NCBI GenBank assembly: GCA_019119835.1
Contig: DWWE01000032.1
Coordinates: 1 to 57,439, forward strand
Reading direction: 5' to 3'
DNA length: 57,439 nucleotides
Source: Candidatus Gemmiger stercoravium
GTDB lineage: Bacteria; Bacillota; Clostridia; Oscillospirales; Ruminococcaceae
Part shown: positions 25,143 through 34,095 of the stretch, one piece after another
How positions within the stretch are numbered: the first letter of the stretch is position 1
Layout of the letters: each line of letters starts with the position of its first letter
Position numbers and translations under genes: made by a program
The notes under the pieces: generated by a model
The model's database searches: none
The model's input: only the letters and a program-made list of their open reading frames with translations
What the model was told of the DNA's origin: nothing

Positions 25143-26336
25143 GTGAATTTTGTGTTCATCTCACCCCATTTTCCCAAGACCTACTGGAATTTCTGCGACC
25201 GGCTCAAGCGCAACGGTGCCAATGTGCTGGGCATCGGCGACGCGCCCTATGAGGAGATTCCCGAAGGGCTGAAGCGCTCCCTGACGGAATACTACCGTGT
25301 GGACACCATGGAAAACTACGACGCCATGGTCCGGGCGATGGGGTATTTTACCTTCCGGTACGGCAAGATCGACTGGGTCGAGAGCAACAACGAGTACTGG
25401 CTGGAACAGGACGCTGCGCTGCGCACCGATTTCAACATCAATACCGGCGCCAAGCGCGACTTCATTGACCGGATCAAGCTGAAAAGCCGCATGAAGGAAA
25501 GCTACCGCGCCGCCGGGGTGCCTGTGGCGCGCCATCACATGGTCACTACGCTGGAAGCGGCGCTGCCCTTTCTTGACCAGGTGGGGTACCCGGTCATCGT
25601 CAAGCCGGACAATGGCTGCGGGGCCGAAGCCACCTACAAACTGAGCAGCCGCGCCGAGCTGGAGCAGTTTTACCGCACCAAGCCGCCGGTCCCCTATATC
25701 ATGGAAGAGTACATCACCGGCACCATCGTCAGCTTTGACGGCGTGGCCGACAGCCACTGCGTGCCGCTGTTTTACACCAGCAACTACTTTCCCACCCCGA
25801 TTATGGACATCGTCAACACAAACGGAGACCTGTCCTACTGGACCCAGAAGCAAGTGCCGGAGGACCTGCGCGACGTGGGGTTCCGCACCATCCGGGCCTT
25901 CGGCGCGAAGAGCCGGTTTTTCCACTGCGAGTTTTTCCGTCTGACCCAGGACAAGCCGGGGCTTGGCCGGGTCGGCGACTATGTGGCGCTGGAGGTGAAC
26001 ATGCGCCCGGCCGGCGGCTACACCCCCGACATGATCAATTTTGCCAACAGCGTGGACTGCTACCAGATCTGGGCCGACATGGTCTGCTATGACGAACTGC
26101 GCAGCCAGCGCCTGGACCTGCCCCACTATTACTGTGTGTACGCCGGCCGCCGGGACGGCAAAGCCTACGCCCACAGCCATGAGGAGATCCTGGCAGCTTA
26201 CGGCAGCCGGATGAAGATGTGCGACCGGATCCCCGATGCGCTGGCGCTGGACCTGGGCAACCAGATGTATGTGATCAACGCCGACACCGAGGAGGAACGG
26301 GACGCCTTTATCCGGTATGTCCAGGCCCTTGCCTGA
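25143..26336 (+). CDS. ATP-grasp domain protein of unknown substrate
   Basis: A 397-residue protein. An N-terminal Rossmann-like pre-ATP-grasp part (NFVFISPHFPKTYWNFCDRL) leads to a central ATP-grasp fold: KRDFIDRIKLKSRMKESYRAAGVPVARH, then YPVIVKPDNGCGAEATYKL (phosphate-binding loop) and YIMEEYITG, and EVNMRPAGGYTPDMINFA, which holds the metal-binding Glu/Asn pair. The fold joins a carboxylate to an amine or thiol using ATP; the partner is not predictable here. The start is GTG at 25143 with AAGGAGGAAGG upstream. No biosynthetic neighbours were seen, so it is probably a stand-alone gene. Confidence 0.8.
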   Translation: MNFVFISPHFPKTYWNFCDRLKRNGANVLGIGDAPYEEIPEGLKRSLTEYYRVDTMENYDAMVRAMGYFTFRYGKIDWVESNNEYWLEQDAALRTDFNINTGAKRDFIDRIKLKSRMKESYRAAGVPVARHHMVTTLEAALPFLDQVGYPVIVKPDNGCGAEATYKLSSRAELEQFYRTKPPVPYIMEEYITGTIVSFDGVADSHCVPLFYTSNYFPTPIMDIVNTNGDLSYWTQKQVPEDLRDVGFRTIRAFGAKSRFFHCEFFRLTQDKPGLGRVGDYVALEVNMRPAGGYTPDMINFANSVDCYQIWADMVCYDELRSQRLDLPHYYCVYAGRRDGKAYAHSHEEILAAYGSRMKMCDRIPDALALDLGNQMYVINADTEEERDAFIRYVQALA

Positions 26337-26337
26337 T

Positions 26338-26372
26338 GCCGGCCCGCCGGGTGCGGGCCGGCGGATTCTTTG
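26338..26372 (+). terminator. Probable terminator after the ATP-grasp gene
   Basis: GCCGGCCCGC, CGGGT loop, GCGGGCCGGC, followed by GGATTCTTTG; the stem is perfect but the T-run is weak. Confidence 0.6.
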
Positions 26373-26404
26373 CCGCAGAGGGGGAAAAATTCCTGTTTCC
26401 CCTG

Positions 26405-26434
26405 TTTACAGCGGCAAGGGAATAGGTGTACAAT
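26405..26434 (+). promoter_or_regulatory. Promoter of the GDSL lipoprotein gene
   Basis: TTTACA (26405-26410), 18 bp, TACAAT (26429-26434), about 70 bp before the ATG. Confidence 0.6.
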
Positions 26435-26505
26435 ACAAAATATTGATTTGATTTCCCTGACCCTGCCCTTTCAGCCATTCCCGATGCAAGAGGAGGAACC
26501 GGAAA

Positions 26506-28236
26506 ATGAGAGATCTGTACCGCCTGCTGGCCGGTTTCTGTGCCGCGGCGCTCTGCTTGGCCCTGGTCGGATGCCAGAACAAGCAGGACAGCATTGAGAT
26601 CCCGACATCGGACCCCGCCACCGCCGAGACGGCCGCAACGCCGGAGCAAGCTGCCCCGGCCACCAGCGCCCTGCCGGTTGGCACCGATGCCACCGTTTTG
26701 CCCCAAACCCCCGACGCCGGGCGCAGCTATGTGGATGAGACGCTGTTCATCGGCGACTCCAACACGGCCCGCTACATGATGTACGCCGACGAGACCGGCA
26801 CCGCCTTCACCTCGCTGAAAAACAACATCGGCGTGGTCAGTATGGGGGCCGGCGCGATCACCACCCTGAAATGTGAGCAGTTCAAGGGCGACAGCCAGAT
26901 GTATACCATCCCTGACGCCGTTGCCAAGCTCAAGCCGAAACGAATCATCATCTGTTTCGGCACCAACAATCTGGGCGGGTCATCCACCGATGCCACCGGC
27001 TTCATCAGCACCTACGAAAAAGGGCTCAAAGCCATCGTGGAAGCCTGGCCCTATGCAGACCTGATCGTCAGCGCGATCCCGCCGCTGGACAAGCAGCGGG
27101 AAAACACCAACCTGACCATGACCCAAGTGGACGCCTACAACGCCGCTTTGGTGGAGATGTGCGAGGCCAACGGGTACAAGTTCCTCAATTCGGCAGAAGT
27201 GCTGCGGGACGACGCCACCGGCTGGGCCAAGAAGGATTACACCCTGTCCGACGGCGTCCACCTGAGCAAAACGGCCGTGACCGCCTACTTTGAGTATGTG
27301 CGCACCCACGCCTACCAGACCGAGGACCGCCGCCCGCAGCCGCTGGGCACCATCCCCGAGCCGGACGGCGTACCGCTGGGGCTGATCTCCTCCGACCCGA
27401 TCGCCGTGCGCGGCGCCAAGGTCCCGGTGGAGTTTGTCTCGGCCGGCGGCGGCTCGATCAGCGGTTCCACCAGCCAGCTGGTCAAGAAGGGCGGCACCTG
27501 CTCCACCGTGACCGCCGTGCCGGAAAGCGGCTGGAAGTTTGACCACTGGTCCGCTTCCATCGGGTCTGCCGGCGGCAGCGCCAGCCTGACCTTCACCGTT
27601 CCCACCAACGCCGACGCCGGCGGCGTGGTCATCACGGCGCACTTTACGCCGGATGCCCATGACCACGATTTTGTCGAGGTAGAGGGCAGCAAGACCGCCC
27701 CCGGCTGCGAGACCAAGGGCTTTGTGAAGGAAGCCTGCTCCATCTGCGGCGAGGTGCGGGAGCGGGAACTGGATGCGCTGGGTCATGATTGGGACGGCGG
27801 CGCCGTGACCAAGGAGGCTGCCCCCGGCGTGGCCGGTGAAAAGACCTTTACCTGCAAACGGTGCGGCACCACGAGGACGGAAAGCATTGCGGCGCTGGCG
27901 GTGACCCCGCCGCCCACCGCCGCCCCCACTCCGGTTCCGGCCACACCGGCGCCGCAGCCTACTGCTTCACCTGTCCCGATACCGGATCCCACATCACCAC
28001 CTACCCCTGTTCCCACGCCTGCTCCCACGCCTGTTCCCACGCCCGAGCCAACACCCGAACCGACGCCGGCGCCTACTCCTGCTCCTACACCTACACCTAC
28101 CCCTCCTACACCGACCGAACCGACGTCAGAGCCACCTTCTGAACCAGTGTCATCCCTCGAGGTGGAACAACAAGTTTCTGCAACAGATTTGTCTACGCTG
28201 CTGGACACACCAGGTGAGAGCGTTCCGTACGAATGA
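26506..28236 (+). CDS. SGNH/GDSL-hydrolase lipoprotein with a Pro/Thr-rich tail
   Basis: A 576-residue exported protein. A signal peptide ends in the lipobox LALVGC with the lipid-modified Cys at about residue 23. A spacer leads to an SGNH hydrolase domain: FIGDSNTARYM (nucleophile Ser), GTNNLGG (block III) and SDGVHLS (catalytic Asp/His), residues about 80-265. A bacterial-repeat-like beta domain follows (WKFDHWSASIG, TAHFTP), then CSICG and CKRCG motifs about 45 residues apart that could bind zinc, then about 90 residues of PTPxP repeats, and a short acidic end with no LPxTG signal. It probably acts on acyl groups of wall polymers or glycans. The tail is out of character with the rest in base composition (more A/T, CCT/ACA codons). 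Confidence 0.8.
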   Translation: MRDLYRLLAGFCAAALCLALVGCQNKQDSIEIPTSDPATAETAATPEQAAPATSALPVGTDATVLPQTPDAGRSYVDETLFIGDSNTARYMMYADETGTAFTSLKNNIGVVSMGAGAITTLKCEQFKGDSQMYTIPDAVAKLKPKRIIICFGTNNLGGSSTDATGFISTYEKGLKAIVEAWPYADLIVSAIPPLDKQRENTNLTMTQVDAYNAALVEMCEANGYKFLNSAEVLRDDATGWAKKDYTLSDGVHLSKTAVTAYFEYVRTHAYQTEDRRPQPLGTIPEPDGVPLGLISSDPIAVRGAKVPVEFVSAGGGSISGSTSQLVKKGGTCSTVTAVPESGWKFDHWSASIGSAGGSASLTFTVPTNADAGGVVITAHFTPDAHDHDFVEVEGSKTAPGCETKGFVKEACSICGEVRERELDALGHDWDGGAVTKEAAPGVAGEKTFTCKRCGTTRTESIAALAVTPPPTAAPTPVPATPAPQPTASPVPIPDPTSPPTPVPTPAPTPVPTPEPTPEPTPAPTPAPTPTPTPPTPTEPTSEPPSEPVSSLEVEQQVSATDLSTLLDTPGESVPYE

Positions 28237-28261
28237 TTGCGACAATCATGGGTTCACCATG
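28233..28261. promoter_or_regulatory. Two adjoining palindromes between the lipoprotein and ABC exporter genes
   Basis: ATGATTG-CGA-CAATCAT (28233-28249) overlaps the stop codon of the upstream gene and runs into CATGG-GTTCA-CCATG (28247-28261). Neither has a T-run, so they look more like protein-binding sites than terminators. No matching regulator was identified. Confidence 0.4.
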
Positions 28262-28299
28262 AATCTCTGTTAACCCTGCACTCCAAAAAATATTCCAAC

Positions 28300-28332
28300 A
28301 CCTTCCCCCGCCTTTGGCGAGGGAAGGCGTTT
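28300..28332 (+). terminator. Hairpin upstream of the ABC exporter gene
   Basis: CCTTCCCCCGCC, TTT loop, GGCGAGGGAAGG, followed by CGTTTCC. The stem is strong but the tail is weak; it may end the lipoprotein transcript. Confidence 0.55.
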
Positions 28333-28351
28333 CCATGAGGAGGAAAATTAC

Positions 28352-30121
28352 ATGACCAGCCAATCCGCCGGGCAGAAGCCCGCCCAGCTGCGCCGTTTTC
28401 TGCCGTACCTGCTGAAGTATAAGCGAATCCTGATCTTTGATTTGTTCTGCGCGGCGCTGACCACCATCTGCGACATTGTTCTGCCTTCCATCATGCGCTA
28501 TCTGACCAACGCCGCCACCGATCCCGCCGTCGTGCTGACCACCGGCATCGTGGTCCGGCTGGCGCTGCTGTACCTGGTGCTGCGCCTGGTGGACGGCGCC
28601 GCCAGCTATTATATGTCCGGCACCGGCCACATCATGGGCGTTTATATCGAGACCGATATGCGCCGGGACGCTTTCGCCCACCTGCAGCGGCTGAGCCATA
28701 CCTACTATTCCAACACCAAGGTCGGGCAGATCATGGGCCGGATCACCAACGACCTGTTTGATGTGACCGAGTTTGCCCACCACTGCCCCGAAGAATTCTT
28801 CATCGCCGCCATCAAGATCGTGGCTTCCTTCATCATCCTGTGCGGCGCCAGCATCCCGCTGACCCTGATCGTGTTCGCCTGTGTGCCGCTGATGATGGTC
28901 GTATCCGTGCGGCTGAACCTGAAGCTGAGGGCGGCGTTCCGCAAACAGCGGTTCCAGATCGGCGAGCTGAACGCCTCCATTGAGGACAGCCTGCTGGGGC
29001 AGCGGGTGGTCAAGGCTTTTGCGGCGGAAAAGCAGGAAAACGAAAAGTTCGAGGTGGGCAACCAGACCTTCCAGACCATCAAGAAAAAGACCTATCACGC
29101 CATGGCCGCCTTCAACACCTCCACCCGCCTGTTCGACGGGCTGATGTACCTGGTGGTCATCATTGCAGGCGGTCTGTTTTTGGTGTACGACCGCATCAAC
29201 GCCGGCGATCTGGTGGCCTATGTGCTGTATGTCTCCACCCTGATCGCCACCATCCGCCGCATTGTGGAGTTCGCCGAGCAGTTCCAGCGCGGCGTGACCG
29301 GCATCGAGCGGTTCTTTGAGATCATGGACACCCCGGTGGAGATCACCGACGCCCCCGACGCCAGGGACCTGACGGTCAGCCGGGGCGGCATCGAGTTCCG
29401 GGACGTGAGTTTCGAGTATCCCGACGACCACAACAAGGTGCTGCGCCATGTGGACCTGACCATCCACCCGGGCGAAAGCCTGGCGCTGGTGGGACCTTCC
29501 GGCGGCGGCAAAACCACCCTTTGCAACCTGATCCCCCGCTTTTATGATGTGACCAGCGGCCAGATCCTGATCGACGGGCAGGATGTGCGCAAGGTCACCC
29601 TGAAAAGTCTGCGGCAGGCCATCGGTGTGGTGCAGCAGGATGTCTACCTGTTCAGCGGCACGGTGGCTGAAAACATCGCCTACGGCAAGCCCGGCGCCAC
29701 CCAGGACGAGATCGTGGCCGCGGCCAAACTGGCCGGCGCTGACGGCTTTATCCGGGAGCTGAAGGACGGATACGATACCTATGTGGGTGAGCGGGGCGTC
29801 AAGCTTTCCGGCGGCCAGAAACAGCGCATCTCCATCGCCCGGGTCTTTTTGAAGAACCCGCCCATCCTGCTGCTGGATGAAGCCACCAGCGCCCTGGACA
29901 ACGAAAGCGAGATCCTGGTCGGGCAAAGTCTGGACGCTTTGGCCAAAGGCCGCACCACGCTGACCATCGCCCACCGGCTGACCACCATCAAAAACGCCGA
30001 CCGCATCCTGGTTCTGGGCCGGGACGGCATTGAGGAGGAAGGCACCCACGAGGAACTGCTCGCCCGCAAGGGGATCTACTATCGGCTGTGGAATGGTCTG
30101 CTCAGCGGCCAGACTCTGTAA
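28352..30121 (+). CDS. ABC exporter, fused permease and ATPase (MsbA-like half transporter)
   Basis: A 589-residue half transporter: a six-helix ABC transmembrane domain (about residues 1-310) and a C-terminal nucleotide-binding domain with GPSGGGKTTL (Walker A), VVQQDVYLFSG (Q loop), KLSGGQKQRI (signature), ILLLDEATSALD (Walker B) and AHRLTT (H loop). All catalytic residues are intact, so it should work as a homodimer. The export substrate (lipid, drug or peptide) cannot be told from sequence; no peptidase domain is fused. AGGAGGAAAA precedes the ATG. It is a single-gene unit between hairpins. Confidence 0.92.
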   Translation: MTSQSAGQKPAQLRRFLPYLLKYKRILIFDLFCAALTTICDIVLPSIMRYLTNAATDPAVVLTTGIVVRLALLYLVLRLVDGAASYYMSGTGHIMGVYIETDMRRDAFAHLQRLSHTYYSNTKVGQIMGRITNDLFDVTEFAHHCPEEFFIAAIKIVASFIILCGASIPLTLIVFACVPLMMVVSVRLNLKLRAAFRKQRFQIGELNASIEDSLLGQRVVKAFAAEKQENEKFEVGNQTFQTIKKKTYHAMAAFNTSTRLFDGLMYLVVIIAGGLFLVYDRINAGDLVAYVLYVSTLIATIRRIVEFAEQFQRGVTGIERFFEIMDTPVEITDAPDARDLTVSRGGIEFRDVSFEYPDDHNKVLRHVDLTIHPGESLALVGPSGGGKTTLCNLIPRFYDVTSGQILIDGQDVRKVTLKSLRQAIGVVQQDVYLFSGTVAENIAYGKPGATQDEIVAAAKLAGADGFIRELKDGYDTYVGERGVKLSGGQKQRISIARVFLKNPPILLLDEATSALDNESEILVGQSLDALAKGRTTLTIAHRLTTIKNADRILVLGRDGIEEEGTHEELLARKGIYYRLWNGLLSGQTL

Positions 30122-30198
30122 TGCCCGCCTTTTTGCACAAATCCGGGGTCGCTTTTTCGTGCGCTTCTACAAATGTTTCGAATTGTTTCGCTATTGTC

Positions 30199-30227
30199 TT
30201 GTTTTTTTCGCCCGACCTGTGTATGAT
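30199..30227 (+). promoter_or_regulatory. Sigma-A-type promoter of malQ
   Basis: TTGTTT (30199-30204), 17 bp, TATGAT (30222-30227), 45 bp before the GTG start. Confidence 0.7.
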
Positions 30228-30272
30228 GGAAACAGCTTCTTAATTTCCTTGTTTTGAAAGGCGGGATCACTT

Positions 30273-31763
30273 GTGAATCGTTCCAGCGGTATCTTGCTGC
30301 ATCTGTCCAGTCTGCCCTCCCCCCACGGGATCGGCACCATGGGGCAGGCGGCACGCGATTTTGTGGATTTTCTGGCCAGGGCCGGGCAGAAATACTGGCA
30401 GATCCTGCCGATCTGCCCCACCAGCTACGGCGACAGCCCGTATCAGTCCTTCTCCACCTTTGCAGGCAACCCGTATTTCATTGATCTGGATCTTCTGGCC
30501 GCAGACGGCCTGCTTCTGCCGGCGGAGTATGAGGGCATCGACTGGGGCGGCAGCCCGGAATGTGTCGATTTCGGCCGTATGTACGAACTGCGCTACCCCA
30601 TCCTGCACAAAGCCTGCCAGCGTCTGCTGGACGCCCCGCCGGCCGACTATGCGGATTTTTGCCGGGAAAACGCCTTCTGGCTGCCGGATTATGCCCTGTT
30701 CATGGCCTTGAAGGACGCGCACCAGGGCGCCGCCTGGAGCGAGTGGGAGCCGGAACTGATCCACCGGGACCCGGAGGCACTGGCCCAGGCCCGCCTCCTC
30801 CACGCCCGGGAGATCGACTTCTGGCAGGCTGTGCAGTATCTGTTCTTCCGGCAATGGAAGGAGCTGAAAGCATACGCCAACCGCAGCGGCATTGAGATCA
30901 TCGGGGATCTGCCGATCTATGTGGCGGCCGACAGTGTGGATGTGTGGGGCTGCCCCGAGGAGTTCCAGCTGGATGAGAACCTTGTTCCCACCGAGGTGGC
31001 CGGCTGCCCGCCGGACGGCTTTTCTGCCACCGGCCAGCTTTGGGGCAACCCGCTGTACAACTGGGAGGAAATGAAGAAGAACGGGTATGCCTGGTGGATC
31101 CGGCGTATCCGCCACATGTGCAGCATCTATGATGTGGTGCGCATCGACCATTTCCGCGGATTTGCCGGGTACTACGCCATCCCCTTCGGCAGTGCCGACG
31201 CCTGCGGCGGACGCTGGCGGACCGGCCCCGGCATCGACCTGTTCCGCACCATCGAGAAGGAGCTGGGCCGGCAGAACATCATTGCCGAAGACCTGGGGTT
31301 CCTGACCCAGGATGTGTACGATCTGCTGGCCGCAACCGGCTACCCGGGCATGAAGGTGATGGAATTCGCCTTTGACAGCCGGGACGGCGGCAACTACCTG
31401 CCCCACGACTATCCGCGCAGCTGCATCGCCTACACCGGCACCCATGACAACGAGCCGGTCAACGGCTGGTTTGAGACGGCCAACCCCGAGGACGCCGCCC
31501 GCGCTGTGGATTACCTCAAGCTGACCCGGCGGGAGGGCTACAACTGGGGGATGCTGCGGGGCATCTGGTCCAGTGTGGCCGACCTGGCCATCGTGCAGGC
31601 GCAGGACATTCTGGGGCTGGGGCACGAAGCCCGCATGAATACCCCCTCCACCCTGGGCGGCAACTGGTGCTGGCGCGCCAAGCCCGGCGCCTTCAGCCCC
31701 CAGCTGGCCAAAAAGCTGCGCCATGTCACCGAGATCTACGGGCGCACCCCCTTTGAAGACTGA
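30273..31763 (+). CDS. malQ: 4-alpha-glucanotransferase (amylomaltase, GH77)
   Basis: A 496-residue GH77 enzyme that moves maltosyl/maltooligosyl units between alpha-1,4-glucans, used in maltodextrin or glycogen metabolism. Family landmarks: the RSSGILLHLSSLPSPHGIG start, QILPICPTSYGDSPYQSFS, GDLPIYVAADSVDVW, YDVVRIDHFRGF (with the nucleophile Asp), ENIIAEDLG-like NIIAEDLGFL (acid/base Glu) and YTGTHDNEPV. The start is GTG at 30273, with AAGGCGGG upstream. It is followed after 3 nt by a GNAT gene, so the two are likely co-transcribed. Confidence 0.95.
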   Translation: MNRSSGILLHLSSLPSPHGIGTMGQAARDFVDFLARAGQKYWQILPICPTSYGDSPYQSFSTFAGNPYFIDLDLLAADGLLLPAEYEGIDWGGSPECVDFGRMYELRYPILHKACQRLLDAPPADYADFCRENAFWLPDYALFMALKDAHQGAAWSEWEPELIHRDPEALAQARLLHAREIDFWQAVQYLFFRQWKELKAYANRSGIEIIGDLPIYVAADSVDVWGCPEEFQLDENLVPTEVAGCPPDGFSATGQLWGNPLYNWEEMKKNGYAWWIRRIRHMCSIYDVVRIDHFRGFAGYYAIPFGSADACGGRWRTGPGIDLFRTIEKELGRQNIIAEDLGFLTQDVYDLLAATGYPGMKVMEFAFDSRDGGNYLPHDYPRSCIAYTGTHDNEPVNGWFETANPEDAARAVDYLKLTRREGYNWGMLRGIWSSVADLAIVQAQDILGLGHEARMNTPSTLGGNWCWRAKPGAFSPQLAKKLRHVTEIYGRTPFED

Positions 31764-31766
31764 ACC

Positions 31767-32288
31767 ATGTTGAATCGAGATTCTCTGCCGGCGGCGTCCC
31801 GCCCCTCTATACGCCGCGCCGGTGCAGAGGAACTCCTGCGCCTGTGGCGCGGCCGCAGCGGCGGGAACACCCCGCCCACGGCTGTCTTTTTTGCCGATCA
31901 CATCCGGCATGAAAACGCGGAGTTCTGGGCGCTGGAGCGCAGCGGTGAGCTGATTGGCGAGCTGTATGTTTTCAAGTCGCTGCCGGACCGGGATTTTGCG
32001 GACGGCCGCACAAAAGCCTATCTTTGCGCGTTTCTTGTGCGGGAAGCCGACCGGGGCAAAGGGCTGGGCAGCCAACTGCTGTCGGCTGTCCTGACCCGGC
32101 TGAAAGCGGACGGGTTCCGGTATGCCACCATCGGGGTGGAAAAGGGGGACGAGGCCAATCTTCGGCTGTATCGCCGGCACGGCTTTTCCGTAACGATCAA
32201 GGAGTGCCGCCTGGACCCCTGCTTTATGGACGAGGAGATGCGCCCCCGGGCTTGTCCCTGCTTTCTGCTGCTGTCCAAAACGCTGTAA
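31767..32288 (+). CDS. GNAT-family N-acetyltransferase
   Basis: A 173-residue acyl-CoA-dependent transferase. The central beta-strands (LIGELYVFKSLPD...AYLCAFLVREADRGKGLGSQLL) include motif A (RGKGLG) for CoA binding, and a late block EANLRLYRRHGF is motif B. The substrate is unknown. An N-terminal 20-residue extension looks disordered. It starts 4 nt after malQ with only a weak ribosome site, so translation probably depends on malQ. Confidence 0.8.
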   Translation: MLNRDSLPAASRPSIRRAGAEELLRLWRGRSGGNTPPTAVFFADHIRHENAEFWALERSGELIGELYVFKSLPDRDFADGRTKAYLCAFLVREADRGKGLGSQLLSAVLTRLKADGFRYATIGVEKGDEANLRLYRRHGFSVTIKECRLDPCFMDEEMRPRACPCFLLLSKTL

Positions 32289-32364
32289 TGCCGGCCCCGC
32301 CGGCAAAAAGGACGGACACGCCGGCGGGTTTGTCCCGACGCTTTGTGCCCGGGCGCCAGACAAC

Positions 32365-32426
32365 CGAAAACAGGTCCCTGACCGCGCCATGATCAGTTCA
32401 CGGCGCAGGTCGGGGACCTGTTTTGT
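32365..32426. terminator. Bidirectional terminator between GNAT and spoVB-type genes
   Basis: AAAACAGGTCCCTGACCGCGCC, a 13-nt loop, GGCGCAGGTCGGGGACCTGTTTTG. The near-perfect 18-bp stem has an A-run on one side and a T-run on the other, serving the two convergent genes. Confidence 0.88.
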
Positions 32427-32498
32427 ATACTGCGGCAGGAGCGCGGCGGGTCATTGGCGGCCCGGCAGCGTCACGCTCCGCACCCGGGGCCGCCGATT

Positions 32499-34037
32499 TT
32501 ACGGGGTTCTGACCGGACCTGTGCCGGTATGGCGGTGCCGAACCTGACGGACCAGATCGCGGTTTTTGACAAAGAGGAAGACCGCCGGCACCCCGGCTCC
32601 GGCCCCAAACACGGCCAGCTGGGCCACAAGCCCCGCCATGCCCGACGAGACCACCTGCCGTGTCGCCAATGTTGCCAGGGCACCCAGCCCCGCCACCGCC
32701 GCCGGCACCAGCAGCCAGGCCCCCGGCCGGGGGCGCATCCGGGTGCAGCGCAGCATCCGGGCTGTGTTGAGCAGGCAGGTCATCAGGTTGGAAATCGCCA
32801 TCATCCCCAAAAAGCCCAGGGCCCCGTACCGCGGCACCAACAGCACCGCCGCCAGGATCCGCACGCCGGAATCCAGCACCGCATACCGGAAGGTGGCCAG
32901 CTGTTCCCCCAACCCTTTCAGGATGCCGTCCACCATGCTTTCCAGGTACATAAACGGCGCCACCCAGCCCAGCAGGGAGACATACAGCCCGACCGCTTCC
33001 TCCCGGTAGACAAGGGTGGCCAGCGGTTCGCCGAAAAGGATCAGCCCGGCCCCGGCCACCGCGGAAAAAAGCCCCGCCGTGCGCATGGTGGTGTCGATCA
33101 GGCGCGCCTCGGCCGTCTTGTCCTTGCGGGTATGGGCGCGGGTGATCTCCGGCATCAGGAGTCCCGACATGGCCGACAGCACCGAAAACGGGAAGAAGAT
33201 CAGCGGCAGCGCCATCCCCTTCAATGCCCCGTACTGGGCCACGGCTTCGCCCCTTTGCCCAAGGTGGAGGGTCAGGCACATCGGGATCAGGCTGCTTTCC
33301 ACCGCCTGCAGGATGCTGACCAGCAGCCGGTTGCCGCCCACCGGCAGCGCGATCGCCCACAATTCCCGCCGGGCAAACCCCTGTACCGGGTCGGACGGCC
33401 GCGGCCGGAACGCCGGTTCCCGCCCGGCAAAGCAGGCCATCAGCAGGCAGGAACAGGCTTCGCTGACCGTGTTGCCGATGAGGACTGCCGCACAGGCGTA
33501 TCCGGCCCCCCAGCCGGCCAGCAGCGCAAGGGCCATCGCCGCCACCAGCATCCGCACCGCCTGCTCCGCCAGCTGCGCCAGGATGTTCGGCCCCACCCGC
33601 CGCCTGGCCAGGAAGCACCCCCGCAGTGCCCCCGCCACCGCCAGGAAAGGCAGGCTGGGCGCCAGGACCCGCAGCCCCAGTTCGGCGCGCATGTCGTGCA
33701 GCGCCCAGCGGGCAACGACCGGGGCCAAGGCAAACTGGGCCAGCATCGCCGCCGTTCCCAGGCAGGCTGCCGCCCCCACCAGCCCCCACAGGGTTTGGGC
33801 CATCCCCCGGCCGCGGGCCAGGCTTTGGGCCGCCAGCCGGGTGGACGCCACATTGATGCCGGCGGACGAAAGAGCGATGAACACCCCGTACACCGCCAGG
33901 ATCAGCTGGTACAGCCCCATCCCCTCGCTGCCCAGATACCCCGCAATGTACACGCGGAAGGCCATTCCCAGCAGCCGCAGGACAAACCCGCCCGCCGTGA
34001 GCAGCACCGCGTTTTTCAGATACAGCTTGAACCGCAT
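32499..34037 (-). CDS. Polysaccharide-type flippase, SpoVB-like (MOP superfamily)
   Basis: A 512-residue protein with about 14 predicted membrane helices, the length of B. subtilis SpoVB. It starts RFKLYLKNAVLLTAGGFVLRLLGMAFRVYIAG and carries the ARPG/GLY-type motif GLYQLILAVYGVFIALSSAGI. Relatives move lipid-linked precursors across the membrane; SpoVB is needed for spore cortex. In this organism it may be SpoVB itself or another lipid II/polysaccharide flippase; the context (proS) does not decide. The start ATG (34035-34037) has GGGGAGAGAGGGGG upstream. Confidence 0.78.
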   Translation of the reverse strand: MRFKLYLKNAVLLTAGGFVLRLLGMAFRVYIAGYLGSEGMGLYQLILAVYGVFIALSSAGINVASTRLAAQSLARGRGMAQTLWGLVGAAACLGTAAMLAQFALAPVVARWALHDMRAELGLRVLAPSLPFLAVAGALRGCFLARRRVGPNILAQLAEQAVRMLVAAMALALLAGWGAGYACAAVLIGNTVSEACSCLLMACFAGREPAFRPRPSDPVQGFARRELWAIALPVGGNRLLVSILQAVESSLIPMCLTLHLGQRGEAVAQYGALKGMALPLIFFPFSVLSAMSGLLMPEITRAHTRKDKTAEARLIDTTMRTAGLFSAVAGAGLILFGEPLATLVYREEAVGLYVSLLGWVAPFMYLESMVDGILKGLGEQLATFRYAVLDSGVRILAAVLLVPRYGALGFLGMMAISNLMTCLLNTARMLRCTRMRPRPGAWLLVPAAVAGLGALATLATRQVVSSGMAGLVAQLAVFGAGAGVPAVFLFVKNRDLVRQVRHRHTGTGPVRTP

Positions 34038-34095
34038 GGCCGCGCCCCCTCTCTCCCCTGCCAACCTATGCGGCGGCCCGGGCGGGTATGCGGCT

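Noticed and set aside
27990-28140. Short repeats resembling a CRISPR-like array or VNTR
   Set aside because: They are imperfect codons for the Pro/Thr tail of the lipoprotein; no constant-length repeats with unique spacers.
28193-30049. Open frame of about 618 codons antisense to the ABC exporter
   Set aside because: Same artefact; the exporter carries all its motifs on the plus strand.
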